From: Synechococcaceae cyanobacterium
GTDB taxonomy: Bacteria > Cyanobacteriota > Cyanobacteriia > PCC-6307 > Cyanobiaceae
Assembly: GCA_947461705.1 (NCBI GenBank)
Contig: CANHMF010000002.1
Coordinates: 1 to 48,420 of the forward strand
DNA length: 48,420 bases
Direction: 5' to 3'
A program made the position numbers and the translations under genes. The notes under the pieces are model-generated. The model was not told the DNA's origin. It saw only the letters and a program-made list of their open reading frames with translations, and ran no database searches. Of the stretch, positions 1 through 8,239 are shown piece by piece. Positions within the stretch are counted from its first letter, which is position 1. Each line of letters begins with the position of its first letter.

Positions 1-737
1 ACCGCTTCCACATAGTCCACCACCAGCCCCGCTGAGGCGAGCTCAGCGACCACCTGCGCCATGAGCTGGCTGGGGGTGGCGCTGCGCTGTTGCCGGGTGG
101 CCATCAGCGCCCGTGGCAGGGCCGCCGCCTGCTGCCGCTGCTCCGCCGTGAGATAGCGGTTGCGGGAACTGAGGGCCAGGCCATCGGCCTCCCGCTGGGT
201 GCGGCAGCCGATCACCTGCACCGGCAGGCCCAGGTCGGCCACCACCCGCCGCAGGATCACGAGCTGCTGCCAGTCCTTCTCCCCCAGCAGCAGCGCATCG
301 GGGCGAATCAAGCCCAGTAGCCGCGCCACCACGGTGGCCACGCCATCGAAGTGTCCAGGGCGTCGGGCACCGCAGAGCCCCCGTTGCAGCGAGGCCGGGG
401 GCTGCAGCCGGGTGAGCTCCGCGTCGCCGTCGGGGTAGAGCTCCGCCACGCTGGGAGCAAACAGGGCTTCAGCCCCTGCGGCGGCGGCCAGTTCCGCATC
501 GGCCGCCAGGGTGCGGGGGTAGTGGTCGAAATCTTCGCTGGGCCCGAATTGCAGCGGGTTCACAAACACGCTCACCAGCACCCGGGGCGTGCGGCCAGTG
601 GAGATGGCGGCTGCCCGCCGGATCAGGCTCTGGTGCCCGGCATGGAGCGCCCCCATCGTGGGCACGAAGTGCAGGGGCGCATCGGCGGCCTGCCGGCGCC
701 AGTGCAGCAAGTCAGTGCGGGTGTGCAGCAGGCGCAC
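1..737 (-). CDS. panC: Pantothenate synthetase, N-terminal part (3' end outside window)
   Basis: PanC joins pantoate and beta-alanine using ATP, the last step of pantothenate (coenzyme A precursor) synthesis. The minus-strand reading frame is open to the window edge, so it is missing from the ORF track. I read it from a GTG at 737, preceded by GGGAG. The HIGH-type nucleotide-binding segment PTMGALHAGHQSLIR lies near residues 26-40, followed by VSVFVNPLQFGPSEDFDHYPRT-like sequence typical of the family. About 245 codons are present. In cyanobacteria PanC is usually fused to a C-terminal cytidylate kinase. That part would lie outside the window, so the fusion cannot be confirmed here. The start is less certain than the identity. 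Confidence 0.93.
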   Translation of the reverse strand, partial: MRLLHTRTDLLHWRRQAADAPLHFVPTMGALHAGHQSLIRRAAAISTGRTPRVLVSVFVNPLQFGPSEDFDHYPRTLAADAELAAAAGAEALFAPSVAELYPDGDAELTRLQPPASLQRGLCGARRPGHFDGVATVVARLLGLIRPDALLLGEKDWQQLVILRRVVADLGLPVQVIGCRTQREADGLALSSRNRYLTAEQRQQAAALPRALMATRQQRSATPSQLMAQVVAELASAGLVVDYVEA

Positions 738-781
738 CGGGACTCCCGTTGGGCCCTGACACTACGAGTGGGGCCCGCAGC

Positions 782-814
782 AAAAAAGCCCACCCGCCGG
801 AGAGGCGGGTGGGC
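782..814 (-). terminator. Rho-independent terminator of rlpA
   Basis: An 11-bp perfect stem (GCCCACCCGCC / GGCGGGTGGGC) with a 5-nt loop is followed, on the minus strand, by six T residues. It lies 30 nt after the rlpA stop codon and separates rlpA from panC. Confidence 0.9.
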
Positions 815-843
815 TGAGCGGGATGCCTGGGGGCGCCCTAGGC

Positions 844-1362
844 CTACTGGAGAACTTCCAGCTTCACCTGGGCCACACCACTGGCGACCACACCGAGTTG
901 GTTGGCGGCGCCATGGGCCAGGTCGATCACCCGGTTGCCGTGGAAGGGGCCTCGGTCGTTGATGCGAACCACGGCCGTGCGGCCGTTCCAGAGGTTGGTC
1001 ACCCGCACCTTGGTGCCGAAGGGCAGGGTGCGGTGGGCGGCGGTGAGGGTGCCTGGGCGGAACACCTCGCCATTGGCGGTGCGGTTGCCATAAAAACCAG
1101 GGCCGTACCAACTGGCTTGGCCATTGCTCACGGAGCGCACCGTCGGCTGAGCCGGAGGGGTGGCAATGGGCAGGCTGGGGGCCGCAGGCTTGAGGGGCTG
1201 TTCCTCGATGGCTTGGGGGGCCTCCACTTCACGGATGGCCACCTCAAAGCGGGATTCGCTGGTGACAGGGTCCACCCGGCCGGTGGTTGCGAAAGCAGGG
1301 GCCAGGACGTTGCTGCCAGACAGCAGGAGGGCGGAGCCGCTCAGGAAAATCGTGCGACGCAT
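844..1362 (-). CDS. rlpA: RlpA-like exported septal-ring / double-psi beta-barrel protein
   Basis: The protein is 172 aa. A hydrophobic N-terminal segment (FLSGSALLLSGSNVLAPAFA) looks like a signal peptide. A proline-rich linker follows (about residues 45-75), then a double-psi beta-barrel domain from about residue 80: ASWYGPGFYGNRTANGE, HRTLPFGTKVRVTN, INDRGPF and RVIDLAHGAA are classic RlpA motifs. The family includes lytic transglycosylases acting on denuded peptidoglycan at division septa. The C-terminal SPOR domain of E. coli RlpA is absent, as in many short homologues. It is monocistronic with its own terminator. Enzymatic activity is inference. Confidence 0.9.
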   Translation of the reverse strand: MRRTIFLSGSALLLSGSNVLAPAFATTGRVDPVTSESRFEVAIREVEAPQAIEEQPLKPAAPSLPIATPPAQPTVRSVSNGQASWYGPGFYGNRTANGEVFRPGTLTAAHRTLPFGTKVRVTNLWNGRTAVVRINDRGPFHGNRVIDLAHGAANQLGVVASGVAQVKLEVLQ

Positions 1363-1773
1363 AACAAGCGAAACTCGCTGCGGTGAACGCAGCAGCCACT
1401 GGGAAAGACGTGGCCCGCTAGCGGTGTAAACGCTCCAGCTCTTTGGAAGAGTTGATGGAGTGAACCGCCCTGCGAAGTTCCTATCGGGAATTGACGACTC
1501 AGCAAAGTTAGGGGCTATCTGCAGGAGATCTGATCAAGAAAGGCCCGTATTCCATCGATCAGGATTCACTATCAAAGTGCTGAGCCCTGGCCTGGCCTGA
1601 GATCTGCGCCTGTCAAGTCCCGCCTGGCCATCAGCAAGAGCGATCGCGTCCATAAGGCCGGCTGATCCTTGCTTGGGTCAATCGGCCGACTGTCCACTCC
1701 CTCGGAGGTCTTGGGCCGGGGTTTCAGGCGCGCGGCGGGGCAGGATCGGGTTAGGAGATTGATGGGATCACGC
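1363..1773. other. Non-coding gap between divergent rlpA and purM
   Basis: About 400 nt with no convincing gene; ORFs in it are short and have no recognisable content. It must carry the promoters of both divergent genes. A stem-loop at 1433-1460 (CTCCA..CTCTT-TGG-AAGAG..TGGAG) would lie in the 5' untranslated region of rlpA. A TTGACG hexamer occurs at 1491-1496 but the matching -10 element is poor. A HIP1 octamer GCGATCGC lies near 1640. Confidence 0.5.
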
Positions 1774-2808
1774 ATGGACTACCGCACAGCCGGTGTGGAC
1801 GTGGTGGCTGGACGGGCGTTTGTCGAGCGGATTCGCGCCAGCGTCGAATCCACCCGCAGGCCCGAGGTGGTGGGCGGTCTGGGTGGGTTCGGCGGCCTCT
1901 GCCGTCTGCCGGAGGGGCTCAAGAAGCCCCTGCTGGTGTCCGGCACCGATGGCGTCGGCACCAAGCTGGAGTTGGCCCAGGCCCATGGTCAGCACCACGG
2001 TGTGGGAATCGATCTGGTGGCGATGTGCGTCAACGACGTGATCACCAGCGGCGCCCAGCCCCTGTTCTTTCTCGATTACATCGCCACCGGAAAGCTCACC
2101 CCCGAGGCCATGGCCGAGGTGGTGGAGGGCATCGCCGATGGCTGTCGCCAGAGCGGCTGCGCCCTGCTGGGGGGGGAAACGGCCGAGATGCCGGGCTTCT
2201 ACGGCCCCGGTCGTTACGACCTGGCGGGCTTCTGTGTGGCGGTGGTGGATGAGGACGCTCTGATTGATGGCCGGGCGGTACGGGCCGGCGATCGCCTCGT
2301 GGCCGTGGCCAGCAGTGGCGTGCACAGCAATGGCTTCAGCCTGGTGCGGCGGATCCTTGAGGCCCACAGCGTCGGTCCGGATACCCCGCTGGTGGCCGGC
2401 GGGCCGCCGGTGCTCGAAGCCCTGCTCACGCCCACCCGTCTCTACGGATCCCTGGTGCAGGCCCTGCTCACGGCCGGCGTGCCGCTGCATGGCATGGCCC
2501 ACATCACCGGCGGGGGCCTGCCGGAGAACCTGCCCCGCACGCTGCCGGCCGGGGTTCACGGCCGCATCGATGCCACCAGCTGGGAGCGCCCGGAGCTGTT
2601 CCGCTGGCTGCAGCAGAAAGGGGAGGTGCCTGAGGCCGATCTCTGGAACACCTTCAACCTCGGCGTGGGCTTCTGCCTGGTGGTGCCGGAAGCCGCCGTG
2701 GCCCAGGCCCTCGCGGTGTGTGATGAGCAGGGGCATCAGGCCTGGCTGCTGGGGTCGGTGGAGCAGGGCGAAAACCTGGATGCGCCCCTGGCGGGTTTGC
2801 CGTACTGA
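1774..2808 (+). CDS. purM: Phosphoribosylformylglycinamidine cyclo-ligase (AIR synthetase)
   Basis: PurM makes aminoimidazole ribotide from FGAM with ATP, in de novo purine synthesis. The start [13 protein letters not shown] is the conserved N-terminus, giving 344 aa, the normal length. [44 protein letters not shown] and [13 protein letters not shown] are family motifs of the ATP-grasp-like PurM fold. A Shine-Dalgarno TAGGAG at 1752-1757 is better spaced for an ATG at 1762, which would add only MGSR. The ORF-track start at 1669 is too long. No purine genes are adjacent. Confidence 0.96.
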   Translation: MDYRTAGVDVVAGRAFVERIRASVESTRRPEVVGGLGGFGGLCRLPEGLKKPLLVSGTDGVGTKLELAQAHGQHHGVGIDLVAMCVNDVITSGAQPLFFLDYIATGKLTPEAMAEVVEGIADGCRQSGCALLGGETAEMPGFYGPGRYDLAGFCVAVVDEDALIDGRAVRAGDRLVAVASSGVHSNGFSLVRRILEAHSVGPDTPLVAGGPPVLEALLTPTRLYGSLVQALLTAGVPLHGMAHITGGGLPENLPRTLPAGVHGRIDATSWERPELFRWLQQKGEVPEADLWNTFNLGVGFCLVVPEAAVAQALAVCDEQGHQAWLLGSVEQGENLDAPLAGLPY

Positions 2809-2986
2809 GGCCCCTGGCGACACCTGCCAGATTGCTTCAAGTGTGCAGCGTTTGCTGCTGAACAGGCCTGGGATCCCTAGGGTGCCAGCCAGCAGAGGCT
2901 GGCGCTCGGCACGACCGAGCGTTCCCCAGCTGAAGAAGAGGCGCTCGCGCCCGACAGATAACAACCGCGTCAATAGGTCCATTGGT

Positions 2987-3712
2987 ATGTCCTTTAGTTC
3001 CCCTTCGGCTGCGTCTGGCCTCAATGGCACGGGCTCGGGCTTCAACGGCACCAGTCGCATCACCCGCCGGCGCAGTTCTGCCGGCCCGATGCCGCCCAAC
3101 CGCCCCCAGCGTCCGCGGGAGGCCTATCCCAGTCGGGGTACGGTGCGGCCCACCTTCCTCACCCTGCGGGACCACGGCAAGGTGTTCGTGGCGGATCTGC
3201 CTCGGCTGTCCGACGGCCAGTTGGCCCACGTGGGCAAAGAGGCCCGCGAAGTGCTCGAGAGCCTGAGCCGTCGCCTAGAGGAGCTTGAGCTGCAGGGCAC
3301 GCTCACGCCGCTGGAGCAGGAAACCCGCATCCGGGCTGCCACCAAGCGCGATGTCACCGAGCGCTTCATTCGGGCCGTGGAAGATGAACAGGAGCAGCGG
3401 CGCTCCAACCCCGCCCTCAAGGCTGCTGCGGGAGAGTCGTTGGCGCGGGCCTTTCTGGAGATTGCCCGCCATCGCCTGGCTGGGGCCACGTTCGATTCCT
3501 TGCTGCAGGAGGCCCTGGCCGCTTGCGATCACAGTGGCGAGGTCGCCGATGAAGAGCCGGACGTTCCTGCCCTGGCCCTGGCTGAGCCTCCCCGCCCTCG
3601 GGTGGTGAGCCTCGTGCGTCATGGCGAGGTGGCAGCGGCTGCGGAGCCGGAACGCGAGCGCCTTCCCGTGGTGCTCACCCCGGATCCATCCCCGGAGATG
3701 GGCCGGATCTGA
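2987..3712 (+). CDS. Conserved-looking protein of unknown function, helical and charged
   Basis: The protein is 241 aa. The N-terminal 60 residues are low-complexity, rich in Ser, Gly, Arg and Pro. A Thr/Leu-rich segment follows (RPTFLTLRDHGKVFVADL), then a long charged helical region of about residues 80-150 (KEAREVLESLSRRLEELEL, VTERFIRAVEDEQEQRR) that may form a coiled coil. The C-terminal third is acidic and proline-rich. There is no signal peptide or catalytic motif. I chose the ATG at 2987 because the frame upstream reads through purM and lacks protein-like content. It ends 4 nt before the convergent aldo/keto reductase. I do not recognise the family. Confidence 0.7.
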   Translation: MSFSSPSAASGLNGTGSGFNGTSRITRRRSSAGPMPPNRPQRPREAYPSRGTVRPTFLTLRDHGKVFVADLPRLSDGQLAHVGKEAREVLESLSRRLEELELQGTLTPLEQETRIRAATKRDVTERFIRAVEDEQEQRRSNPALKAAAGESLARAFLEIARHRLAGATFDSLLQEALAACDHSGEVADEEPDVPALALAEPPRPRVVSLVRHGEVAAAAEPERERLPVVLTPDPSPEMGRI

Positions 3713-3716
3713 GGGT

Positions 3717-4700
3717 TCAGGCGCTCTGAAACGGATTGGCCGGCATGCGTGGCCCGTCTGCCAGCACCAGTTGATCCAGGGCGCCGCGTTCGCCGGCGTT
3801 CAGCTGCCAGCTCCAGGCTGCGGCGGCCGCCTCCACCTGTTCGGGGCTGCGCAGGCCCGGAATCGGCATGGCGCCATGGGCTCGACACCAATTCAGCGCC
3901 ACGGCTGCCCGCCCGCCGGGGCGGTCGCCGCCAATGCTGTCCATCAGCTGCAGCAGTGGGGTGAGACGGGGACCCAGTCGCCGGAACAGGGCCCCGCGCG
4001 GCCCCCTGGGCAGCGCCGTTGCCGTGTCGGTCCCGCCACGACCCAGAAGGCCCAGAGCTAAGGGGCTGTAGGCAATCAGCTCGATTCCCAGCTCACGGCA
4101 CACCTCCGCCACTCCGCCAGGGCCGATGGCCTCGGGGGCCAGCAGGGAGAGTTGCACCTGCAGGCTGCTGATGGGCACGCCCCGCATCTGCAGGTCCGTG
4201 GCCACTTGGCGTAGCCGCTGGGGCCCCATGTTGGACACCCCCAGGCTCCCTACAGCTCCCTGCTCCACTAGGTCGGCGAGGCCCTGCAGCAGGGGGCCTT
4301 CCTGCCAGGGCGCATAGCGGGCCGTGCTCCAGTGCAGCTGCACCCGGTTGAGCTGCCCCTGCAGCCGTGCTTGGGAGGCGGCAAAGGCCCTGGCGTAACC
4401 GCGCCGCCCCAGCCGCCAGGGGAACGGGGCGAGCTTGGTGGCGATGCAGAGCTGGCGCCGCTGCTCGGCGCTGGCGGCTGCGGCGAACCGCCCGAGTAGC
4501 AGCTCGCTACGGCCGTTGAAGCGGCCTGTGCCGTAGGAGTCGGCGGTGTCGAAGAACTGGAAGCCAAGCGCCAGGCAGCGCTCGAAGGTGGTTGCCAGAG
4601 CCGCGTCGTCGCGCTCGGGGTCGTAACCCCACAGGAATTGATTGCCCCAGGCCCAGGTGCCAACCCCGATCCCCGGCGTGGGGGGCTTGTCGGTTGCCAT
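3717..4700 (-). CDS. Aldo/keto reductase
   Basis: An NADPH-dependent oxidoreductase of the AKR superfamily, 327 aa, (beta/alpha)8 barrel expected. The catalytic tetrad is visible in order: Asp and Tyr in FFDTADSYGTGRF, Lys in IATKLAPFPW and His in VQLHWSTARY. The C-terminal cofactor segment PIPGLRSPEQVEAA is also typical. The start MATDKPPTPGIGVGTWAWG was chosen over the longer ORF because it begins just before the first barrel strand. Its ATG overlaps, on the opposite strand, the candidate ATG of the next gene within one CATG. Substrate unknown. Confidence 0.9.
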   Translation of the reverse strand: MATDKPPTPGIGVGTWAWGNQFLWGYDPERDDAALATTFERCLALGFQFFDTADSYGTGRFNGRSELLLGRFAAAASAEQRRQLCIATKLAPFPWRLGRRGYARAFAASQARLQGQLNRVQLHWSTARYAPWQEGPLLQGLADLVEQGAVGSLGVSNMGPQRLRQVATDLQMRGVPISSLQVQLSLLAPEAIGPGGVAEVCRELGIELIAYSPLALGLLGRGGTDTATALPRGPRGALFRRLGPRLTPLLQLMDSIGGDRPGGRAAVALNWCRAHGAMPIPGLRSPEQVEAAAAAWSWQLNAGERGALDQLVLADGPRMPANPFQSA

Positions 4701-4896
4701 GATCAACGTCCACGGGGCTGCAACTGCAGTGAAGTCTCTGCCCACACCGGTGTCCACGGGCCTTGAACAGAAGCCGCCTGCTGCAGAGCCCGCCTCCCCT
4801 GGGTCGGTGGATCCGGTGCTCTGTAACCACTGCGGCCGCACCGCCACCAACGGTCTGGTGTGTGTGGGAATCTGTGTGGCCGATTCGGGCTATTGA
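4699..4896 (+). CDS. Small protein with a C-x2-C-x9-C-x3-C motif
   Basis: A 65-aa frame whose last 30 residues read LCNHCGRTATNGLVCVGIC then VADSGY. The four cysteines suggest a small zinc knuckle. I believe similar short proteins with this C-terminus occur in marine picocyanobacteria, but cannot verify that here. The N-terminal half is Ala/Pro/Ser-rich and poorly defined. The ATG at 4699 would overlap the aldo/keto reductase start; GTG codons further in (for example 4729) would avoid this. Function unknown. Confidence 0.6.
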   Translation: MINVHGAATAVKSLPTPVSTGLEQKPPAAEPASPGSVDPVLCNHCGRTATNGLVCVGICVADSGY

Positions 4897-4937
4897 GCCC
4901 AGTCGCCGCAGAATGGCTCTGCCTTGAGCGCCTGCCG

Positions 4938-5468
4938 ATGTTGTCCTTCCCGGGTCGTCGTCTGGTCAGGCCAGCGGGCCTGGCTCTGGCCAGCATGCTG
5001 CTCGCCGCTCAGCTGCTGCCGCCACAGGCCCTGGCCCGCGGCGGCCAGGAGGGTTTTGGTCGTTGGGAGCTGCGCAGCGACCACTGCAAGCGCAATCTTG
5101 CGGAGTCGTTGGCAACCTCGCCCTGCCAGGTTGTGCAATTGGATCAGCGCCAGGAGGGGCTGCTGAATGTGACGTTCCTGGCCCGTGGTGCCGAAAAGGG
5201 TGCCATCAATCAACTCACCTTTGTGGGTGAGCTCAAGCCCGGCAGCCTGGCGATGCGCTGCGCTCAGGCGCGCTGTACGCCCCAGGGGAGCATGCAGGCC
5301 CAGCTCAGTAGCGTCAGTGAGACTCGCTTTGATGGCCGCGGCATTGCCCAGGGGCTTCCCAGCGCCTGGCCGGTGAATGGCACTTGTCTGGTGGAGGACC
5401 GTCAGGTCCGTTGTGAGGCTAAGGCGCTCAGTGGAGAGGCCTGGACTGCTGAGGCAACGACACCCTGA
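4938..5468 (+). CDS. Exported protein of unknown function with six cysteines
   Basis: A 176-aa protein. The N-terminus (MLSFPGRRLVRPAGLALASM then LLAAQLLPPQALA) is a clear signal peptide with a probable cleavage after ALA near residue 33. The mature part has six cysteines (DHCKRN, TSPCQV, MRCAQARC, GTCLVED, VRCEA), which could form three disulfides in the periplasm. The start at 4938 puts the two arginines right before the hydrophobic core. The longer ORF start at 4860 overlaps the upstream small gene and adds nothing signal-like. I do not recognise the family. Confidence 0.75.
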   Translation: MLSFPGRRLVRPAGLALASMLLAAQLLPPQALARGGQEGFGRWELRSDHCKRNLAESLATSPCQVVQLDQRQEGLLNVTFLARGAEKGAINQLTFVGELKPGSLAMRCAQARCTPQGSMQAQLSSVSETRFDGRGIAQGLPSAWPVNGTCLVEDRQVRCEAKALSGEAWTAEATTP

Positions 5469-5639
5469 GCGCTCTCTTTGTAGTGGAAGGCGGCACGCTG
5501 AGGTCATCACGTCAGTAGGAATACCTAGCGTTAGCTCGAATCGCGCACCATGCGCAGGGAACTCGCCCAGGGAAAGTGGAAGAAAAGATAAGGGAGTGTG
5601 TCATGCTGGCGAAGTCCCGATGGGAAAGGGGGGTCTGTT

Positions 5640-5831
5640 ATGGCTGCCTCTCAAGCAGACGTTGAGCCACGAGACCGAGCTCTTTTTCGCTCCTCGCGAA
5701 GAGTGTCCGTCACCTTGTCCTATGTGGCCTATTCGCGATTGCTGAAGCGCAGTGATCAGGAGGGTAGATCGCTCAGTAATCTTTCTGCCTTTCTGCTGGA
5801 ATCAGCGCTTGGATTAGAGGAGGAGCACTGA
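5640..5831 (+). CDS. Ribbon-helix-helix (CopG/Arc-like) DNA-binding protein
   Basis: A 63-aa protein whose core RRVSVTLSYVAYSRLLKRSD followed by GRSLSNLSAFLLESAL fits a ribbon-helix-helix fold: one beta strand (RVSVTLS), then two helices, the second beginning at the conserved turn (SLSN). These act as dimeric repressors or antitoxins. The ATG at 5640 follows a strong AAAGGGGGG ribosome site, which makes it preferable to the ATG at 5598. No toxin-like partner is adjacent; the next genes are LysR-like regulators. Target unknown. Confidence 0.75.
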   Translation: MAASQADVEPRDRALFRSSRRVSVTLSYVAYSRLLKRSDQEGRSLSNLSAFLLESALGLEEEH

Positions 5832-5954
5832 TTTCACTGGTGCTCGTTCGGCTGGTGGCCAGCGGCGAGGATTGCCTGGCTGGCAACGCTGTTGTAACGC
5901 GAGCTTCCCTGGCCTGATTGCGCCCGTAAAGTTGAGTCCGCTTGGCACTGGGCG

Positions 5955-6845
5955 GTGGTTGATCTGGATGCCCTGACGGCGCTCGATGCGCTGCAGTGGT
6001 TGAGAACCGGGGACGAGGTGTCCAGGCGCTTTGCCATCAGTGCGGCTTCCGTGAGCAGGCAATCCAGGAAATGCCTGGATCTCTTTGGTCTTGATTTGCA
6101 GCGTGTGGATGGGGAGTGGAACACTCTGGGGGATAGCTCAATCCTTCTGCTTGAGCGCAGGGTGCATCAAACCGCGCGTTGGATGGGGCGGCGGCTGCTG
6201 AGGCTGGAGGCCACCTATTGGTCGGGGCCTTTGCTGTGTTCACCGGTTCCAGAGGGTTGGATTCTGGGTTTGTCGAATATTGTTGGCGTGCCCAGAAGCT
6301 TCCAGCTTGTTCGCGAGCGGATTGTGGATGTGTGCCTGGCTGCGCTGCCCGATTGTCCCTCTGAGGATGATCCTGAGCTGACGTCCTTGACCCTGTCTTG
6401 GATGCCGGTGTTCTTCATTGTGAGCGCAGGCCATCCATTGGTGGGCCGGCGTCATCTCACCTATGCGGATATCGCGGAGTACCCCACGCTTGGCTTGCCC
6501 GGTGGCGCCTATCCGCTGGTGGAGACATCGTTGAAGTCGATTGGTCTTTGGAACGATTTTGTTCGCATGTCGCGCTACCGGCGTGAGGCGTGGGAAGGGA
6601 AGACTGAGGCTGAACTCACGGTTGGCTACGGAACGGTGCTCAGCATGGAGGTGAGCGGTTCCGGTTTGGTGCCACTTCCCTTGCGCTTGCCCTTCGATTC
6701 AGGCGAGGTGATGGTGGTGCGAAGGGATTTCTGCGCCCATCCCAGGCTGCTGGCTCTGCGCGATCTGATCGTCGCCCGTCTGCGGCAGTTCGCCGAACGG
6801 TATCCGGAGATTCGCCTGGAGCCTCCTGATTCCCGGCCTAGCTGA
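5955..6845 (+). CDS. LysR-like transcriptional regulator, first of a tandem pair
   Basis: A 296-aa protein. Residues 1-50 resemble a LysR winged helix-turn-helix (LTALDALQWLRTGDEVSRRF, then ISAASVSRQSRKCLDLFGL). The rest would be a periplasmic-binding-protein-like effector domain (WSGPLLCSPVPEGWILG; MPVFFIVSAGHPLVGRRHLT). It is clearly paralogous to the next gene along its whole length. The start is a GTG at 5955; the frame is open further upstream, to 5898, but contains no ATG. There is no good Shine-Dalgarno sequence. The divergence from canonical LysR proteins is strong, so effector and targets cannot be guessed. Confidence 0.72.
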   Translation: MVDLDALTALDALQWLRTGDEVSRRFAISAASVSRQSRKCLDLFGLDLQRVDGEWNTLGDSSILLLERRVHQTARWMGRRLLRLEATYWSGPLLCSPVPEGWILGLSNIVGVPRSFQLVRERIVDVCLAALPDCPSEDDPELTSLTLSWMPVFFIVSAGHPLVGRRHLTYADIAEYPTLGLPGGAYPLVETSLKSIGLWNDFVRMSRYRREAWEGKTEAELTVGYGTVLSMEVSGSGLVPLPLRLPFDSGEVMVVRRDFCAHPRLLALRDLIVARLRQFAERYPEIRLEPPDSRPS

Positions 6846-6956
6846 GCCGACGGGATTCACCGCTATGCGAAATCTGCAAGATTTTGCGTGGATCGTTGAA
6901 CTCCTCCGGAAGCTGCTGAATTGATGCCATAGTGCAGGTCCATTGCTTTCGGGGGC

Positions 6957-7928
6957 TTGGTTGATCTTGACTCCCTTGCGGCCCTCGATGGGTTGATCTG
7001 GTTGCGAACCGGGCACGCGGTAGCCAGCACCTTCTGTTTCAGTCAGTCCTTTGTGAGTCGAAGTGCGAGGAAGTGCGCCGATGTTTTCGAAGTTGAACTG
7101 AAAAAGGCTGAATCCGAGTGGTGCTTAGAAGGCGATCTGGTGCTGCTCAACCTTGAGCGCAAGGTTCATCAGCACGTCAGGTGGCAGAAGGGTCTTCCAT
7201 TGCGGCTGGATGCGCAACATTGGTCGGGGCCCTTGCTTTGCACGCCGCCGCCTCCCGGCTGGATCACGGGCAACCTGAATTATCTGGAGTATCACAGGCC
7301 GTTGCACTTGCTGGAGCTGGGCGTGATCGATGCCTGGCTTGCCTCCTATCCCGATGCACCCTGCGGCGATGACTCGGACATCGTTGCGATCCCCCTGAGT
7401 CGGATGCCGATGCGCTTGGTTGTGAACCAAGGGCATCCTCTGCAGGCCCTTGGGCATCACATCACCTTTGCTGATGTGGCTCAGTACCCCTGCCTGCCGC
7501 TGCCCAATGGCGCGTTCCCGCAGTTCCAGGCCGCCTTGCAGCGGTGCGGGCTCTGGCAGGACTCAAGCCCCGCTGAGCCCCAGTCTCGCCGCCGGGGCTG
7601 GGCGGGGCAAGCTGGTGTGGAGGATCTTCTGGTTGGCTTCGCGACCCCCTTGGCCCTGCCTCTCTATGGAGAGTCTGTTGTGGAGCTCCCGCTGGATTTC
7701 CCCATGGTCGTTGGAGATGTTCTGCTGATCCGTCGGGAATTCAGTGATACCCCGCAAGCCCATGGTCTGGTATCCCAGCTGCGCCAGCGTCTGCGGAAGC
7801 TGGCCTCCACAACGCCGGATGTGGAGGTTCTGGAGGATTCAATGTGGAGCGGCTGTGAAGCGGCTGCAGGCTTAAACGAGTTGGATGGCCGTGATGTTGG
7901 TGTTTCGGGAACAGCCAAGATCCTCTGA
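6957..7928 (+). CDS. LysR-like transcriptional regulator, second of a tandem pair
   Basis: A 323-aa paralogue of the upstream gene. Compare VDLDSLAALDGLIWLRTGHA with VDLDALTALDALQWLRTGDE at the N-termini, and HWSGPLLCTPPPPGWITG with YWSGPLLCSPVPEGWILG in the middle. It has the same short LysR-type helix-turn-helix (FSQSFVSRSARKCADVF) and a C-terminal extension of about 30 residues. The start is apparently TTG at 6957, aligned exactly with the GTG of the first copy. A stop at 6930-6932 limits how far upstream it could begin. A run of G residues precedes the TTG closely. Confidence 0.72.
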   Translation: MVDLDSLAALDGLIWLRTGHAVASTFCFSQSFVSRSARKCADVFEVELKKAESEWCLEGDLVLLNLERKVHQHVRWQKGLPLRLDAQHWSGPLLCTPPPPGWITGNLNYLEYHRPLHLLELGVIDAWLASYPDAPCGDDSDIVAIPLSRMPMRLVVNQGHPLQALGHHITFADVAQYPCLPLPNGAFPQFQAALQRCGLWQDSSPAEPQSRRRGWAGQAGVEDLLVGFATPLALPLYGESVVELPLDFPMVVGDVLLIRREFSDTPQAHGLVSQLRQRLRKLASTTPDVEVLEDSMWSGCEAAAGLNELDGRDVGVSGTAKIL

Positions 7929-7940
7929 CATCCTCACGCA

Positions 7941-7958
7941 GGCCGCGCTGGGGCGGCC
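7941..7958. terminator. Weak hairpin between convergent genes
   Basis: GGCCGC and GCGGCC form a 6-bp stem with a 6-nt loop between the end of the second LysR-like gene and the end of the small minus-strand gene. There is no T-tract on either strand, so a termination role is only a guess. Confidence 0.3.
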
Positions 7959-7970
7959 GATGCCATCGGG

Positions 7971-8102
7971 TTAGCGCTTGCTGCCTTCCACATCGGTGTC
8001 GGAGCCGTTCTGATGCCCGTTCATGTGCTTCTCGCAGGCCGTGGCGGTGAGCGTGCCCACAATGGTCACGGTGGCCAGGGCCAGCAGCAGGAGGCGTCTC
8101 AT
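7971..8102 (-). CDS. Tiny exported peptide or lipoprotein candidate
   Basis: A 43-aa frame starting MRRLLLLALATVTIVGTLTA, a typical signal sequence (two Arg, long hydrophobic core), followed by ATACEKH and a polar tail rich in His, Asn, Gly and Asp. The Cys at about residue 22 could be a lipobox cysteine, although the preceding residues fit the consensus poorly. The mature peptide would be only about 20 residues. The longer ORF-track start runs into the tRNA-Cys flank and is unlikely. Function unknown. Confidence 0.5.
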   Translation of the reverse strand: MRRLLLLALATVTIVGTLTATACEKHMNGHQNGSDTDVEGSKR

Positions 8103-8239
8103 GGGAGTGAGCTCAATGCCCGAAGGGTATGCCTGCTTGCCCGGTTCTGCCACGGATACCAGCAGGTGCTCAACACAGTGCGTGGCGTGTCGGGGCACTG
8201 CACACCCGATCGTGGCCCCGATAGGGATCAAAAAGTAAG

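Noticed and set aside
1639-1647. HIP1 octamer GCGATCGC (also near 2289 and 46914)
   Set aside because: Common cyanobacterial repeat; only a few copies here, with no apparent link to a particular gene.
1768-3099. 443-aa minus-strand ORF opposite purM
   Set aside because: Shadow of purM and the downstream gene; His/Gly-rich low-information translation typical of antisense frames in GC-rich DNA.
5598-5831. Toxin-antitoxin module built on the ribbon-helix-helix protein
   Set aside because: No RelE, HicA or PIN-like toxin follows; the next genes are LysR-like regulators.
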